Source: Pseudomonas frederiksbergensis | Lineage (GTDB): Bacteria; Pseudomonadota; Gammaproteobacteria; Pseudomonadales; Pseudomonadaceae | Assembly: GCF_017114915.1 (NCBI RefSeq) | Contig: NZ_JAAUOE010000046.1 | Location: 1-33,028 of the forward strand | Reading direction: 5' to 3' | Length of the DNA: 33,028 nucleotides | Part shown: piece by piece, positions 31,442 to 33,028 of the stretch | Position numbering within the stretch: the first letter of the stretch is position 1 | How the letters are laid out: the number at the start of each line of letters is the position of its first letter | Notes under the pieces: generated by a model | Told to the model about the DNA's origin: nothing | Database searches by the model: none | The model's input: the letters and a program-made list of their open reading frames with translations, nothing else | Translations under genes and position numbers: made by a program

Positions 31442-33028
31442 ATGGCAAAAAAAATAATACTAGTTCATGGATTAGGTGGCACAGCCGATGGTACCTGGGG
31501 TGAATTCCCTAATTTTTTAGAAGCAGATAAGGATATAAACTTTGATATTGTCTCCTGTGGATATGAATCTCCAGCCCTATGGAAATTTTGGAAGCGGGCT
31601 CCAAGCATCCTGAATATCGCAAATGGGGTTCTCACAGACATTAGAGTTCGCTGTGATATAGAGAATGACGAGATAATTTTGGCCGGCCACAGCCTAGGTG
31701 GAATTATTGTAAAAAAAGTCCTTTTATTATTAGAAAACAAGCAGACCCCTCACAAAATCTTCAAAGTTTGTTTCTTTGATGTCCCGCACGATGGCTCAGG
31801 TTATGCAAATGCTGGAAAGCACGTGAGCTTTAGAAATCGCCATCTAAAGAGTCTGACACGCGACTCAAGTGAACTCGATGACTTAAATGAACAGTGGGTG
31901 CATAGCGGTTTAAATAACAAACTGGATATAATGAGCATCATTTCCGCCAATGACGACATCGTCTCATCCTCTAGCTCTAAAAGTATTTTCAGAGAGCACG
32001 CAATTGAAACAATTAATGACGTTGATCACCGTACAATTGTGAAGCCAGAAAGTGTTAACTCATCTTCATATCTTGTCTTTAAAGGTTTTGTTTTAAAAAA
32101 AAACACAGTAGCAAAGTATAAAAATCTGGCCTCACGCGACCTTGAAGACTGGAGAAGGATTGAAAGAAACCATAGCTACCATTATGCGAGGGACGAAAAT
32201 AGAACGAAAGACCTGGAGTCATTGATTTCTGCGTTCGGGTTAGGGAGCTCTGTAGTAAGGCTAACAGGGGCATCCGGTTTAGGTAAAACACGCCTGTTAC
32301 TGGAGGCAATTGATGCATCTGAATCGATAGATGATTCCTGTACGCTTATCTTTAATGCCCCTGGTTACGACACAAGAATAAAAGAAACTATCAGGTCAAT
32401 GGTTGAGGATCGTGCTGATGGCCTCGTAGTAATTGAAAATTGCAGTGTAGATTTACACAACCATCTTGCGAAGGAAGTCAATGCAGCAGATTGCTTGCTC
32501 AAACTTGTTACTGTTGGTTACTCCAACGAGCAGGTGGACGACTCTATACACATAATACTTTCTCCTCTTAAGGATGAGGCCATTAAGCAGATCCTATCCC
32601 CAATATTGGTCGGATTGAATTCAAGTGATGTTGATCGCGTGGCTCGATTTGCCCAGGGCTACCCGCTGATGGCTACCCTTATCGCTGAACAGTATCAGGA
32701 ACAAGGCCGATTGCTTGGTTCAATTGAAAGAAGCTCAGTCGTAAAAAAACTAATCGAAGGTGATAGCGTTATAACTGATGCAGAAAAAGAAGTGTTATCC
32801 GCCTGCTCGTTGTTTGATGTGTTTGGTACAGCTGAGGGATCAGCGGGAGAAGAGGCAAAGTTCATTGCTGAAGATGTTGCCGGCTACGATCTTAGAGTCT
32901 TCGACCGAGTATTAACGATATTCACAAGAAGGCAAATAGTAAACCGAGCAGGTAGGTATGCAAGAGTAGTCCCTAAACCTCTCGCATTGACACTAGCGTC
33001 AGAGTGGTGGGAGAAAACCTCATACGAT
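31442..33028 (+). CDS. Alpha/beta hydrolase-STAND NTPase fusion, NLR-like defence candidate (partial, runs off right edge)
   Basis: At least 529 residues are open to the window edge. The N-terminal part (about 1-220) is an alpha/beta hydrolase with an early oxyanion motif VHGLGG (8-13), nucleophile elbow GHSLGG with Ser84, a probable acid at Asp171 or Asp172, and His196 in DVDHRTIV; this resembles SERAC1/DUF676-type lipases. Next comes a P-loop NTPase with Walker A GASGLGKT (276-283), Walker B-like LVVIEN (328-333) and the STAND-type motif GYP (406-408). A winged-helix-like segment (TDAEKEVLSACSLFDVFG) and further C-terminal sequence follow. STAND proteins with N-terminal effector domains include the Avs antiphage proteins and eukaryotic NLRs; the C-terminal sensor repeats would lie beyond 33028. 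The coding sequence is AT-rich and uses ATA, AGA and TTA codons rare in the rest of the window, pointing to transfer. A GGA site lies 7 bases before the ATG. Confidence 0.8.
   Translation, partial: MAKKIILVHGLGGTADGTWGEFPNFLEADKDINFDIVSCGYESPALWKFWKRAPSILNIANGVLTDIRVRCDIENDEIILAGHSLGGIIVKKVLLLLENKQTPHKIFKVCFFDVPHDGSGYANAGKHVSFRNRHLKSLTRDSSELDDLNEQWVHSGLNNKLDIMSIISANDDIVSSSSSKSIFREHAIETINDVDHRTIVKPESVNSSSYLVFKGFVLKKNTVAKYKNLASRDLEDWRRIERNHSYHYARDENRTKDLESLISAFGLGSSVVRLTGASGLGKTRLLLEAIDASESIDDSCTLIFNAPGYDTRIKETIRSMVEDRADGLVVIENCSVDLHNHLAKEVNAADCLLKLVTVGYSNEQVDDSIHIILSPLKDEAIKQILSPILVGLNSSDVDRVARFAQGYPLMATLIAEQYQEQGRLLGSIERSSVVKKLIEGDSVITDAEKEVLSACSLFDVFGTAEGSAGEEAKFIAEDVAGYDLRVFDRVLTIFTRRQIVNRAGRYARVVPKPLALTLASEWWEKTSYD

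Noticed and set aside
31465..31740. Minus-strand frame of 91 codons
   Set aside because: It is antisense to the hydrolase domain of the STAND fusion.

Overview
The window looks like chromosome of a fluorescent-group Pseudomonas. It is GC-rich (roughly 60%) over most of its length, carries two families of Pseudomonas-type REP repeats, and has typical Pseudomonas proteins: DctA, a tartrate/D-malate dehydrogenase, a FleN-like ATPase, a DUF2986 small protein and GlxA-type AraC regulators. No tRNA, rRNA, CRISPR array or transposase was seen. The species assignment is inference from gene content only.

Layout. Left edge (1-3.2 kb, minus strand): the 5' part of an undecaprenyl-phosphate sugar phosphotransferase gene, which probably opens an exopolysaccharide cluster continuing to the left. 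Upstream of it is a compact operon of two atypical OmpR-like response regulators flanking a degenerate EAL-domain protein. 3.8-7.8 kb: a VOC protein, an ABC half-transporter, an O6-methylguanine-DNA methyltransferase, a gamma-glutamyltransferase remnant and a cysteine hydrolase. 7.8-13.1 kb: a REPIN, an NCS1 permease, a 1-Cys peroxiredoxin, a secreted protein with a CAP domain and a degenerate second copy of it, an AraC regulator cut down to its sensor domain ahead of a cupin, and a solitary MinD/FleN-type ATPase. 13.2-14.4 kb: a candidate small RNA with a strong terminator, then a two-gene overlapping operon encoding a SLATT-type 2TM protein and an adenosine-specific-kinase family protein. 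14.6-22.7 kb: housekeeping and accessory metabolism, including YfcF, DUF1801, a LysR-tartrate dehydrogenase-DctA module, a thioesterase, a GlxA-type regulator, a GNAT enzyme, an alpha/beta hydrolase and a cytochrome c. 22.7-30.7 kb: a second REPIN type, a secreted 13-residue-repeat protein, a dioxygenase/TauE/YbaK operon with a divergent LysR regulator, a SYLF lipid-binding protein, several small or unknown genes, a frameshifted VOC gene and a GFA-family protein.

Right edge (30.7-33.0 kb): base composition and codon use change sharply to AT-rich. A large gene that runs off the window encodes an N-terminal serine alpha/beta hydrolase fused to a STAND-type P-loop NTPase, an architecture expected of an NLR-like antiphage protein. 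The gene-poor stretch before it probably holds the boundary of an acquired island.

Strongest candidates for something undescribed: (1) the hydrolase-STAND protein at the right edge; (2) the overlapping SLATT plus adenosine-specific-kinase pair, which looks like an effector joined to an adenosine/AMP-binding partner; (3) the Fe(II)/2-oxoglutarate dioxygenase-exporter-tRNA-editing operon, which could make, export and tolerate a modified amino acid. Functions throughout are read from sequence motifs remembered for each family; no database search was run.
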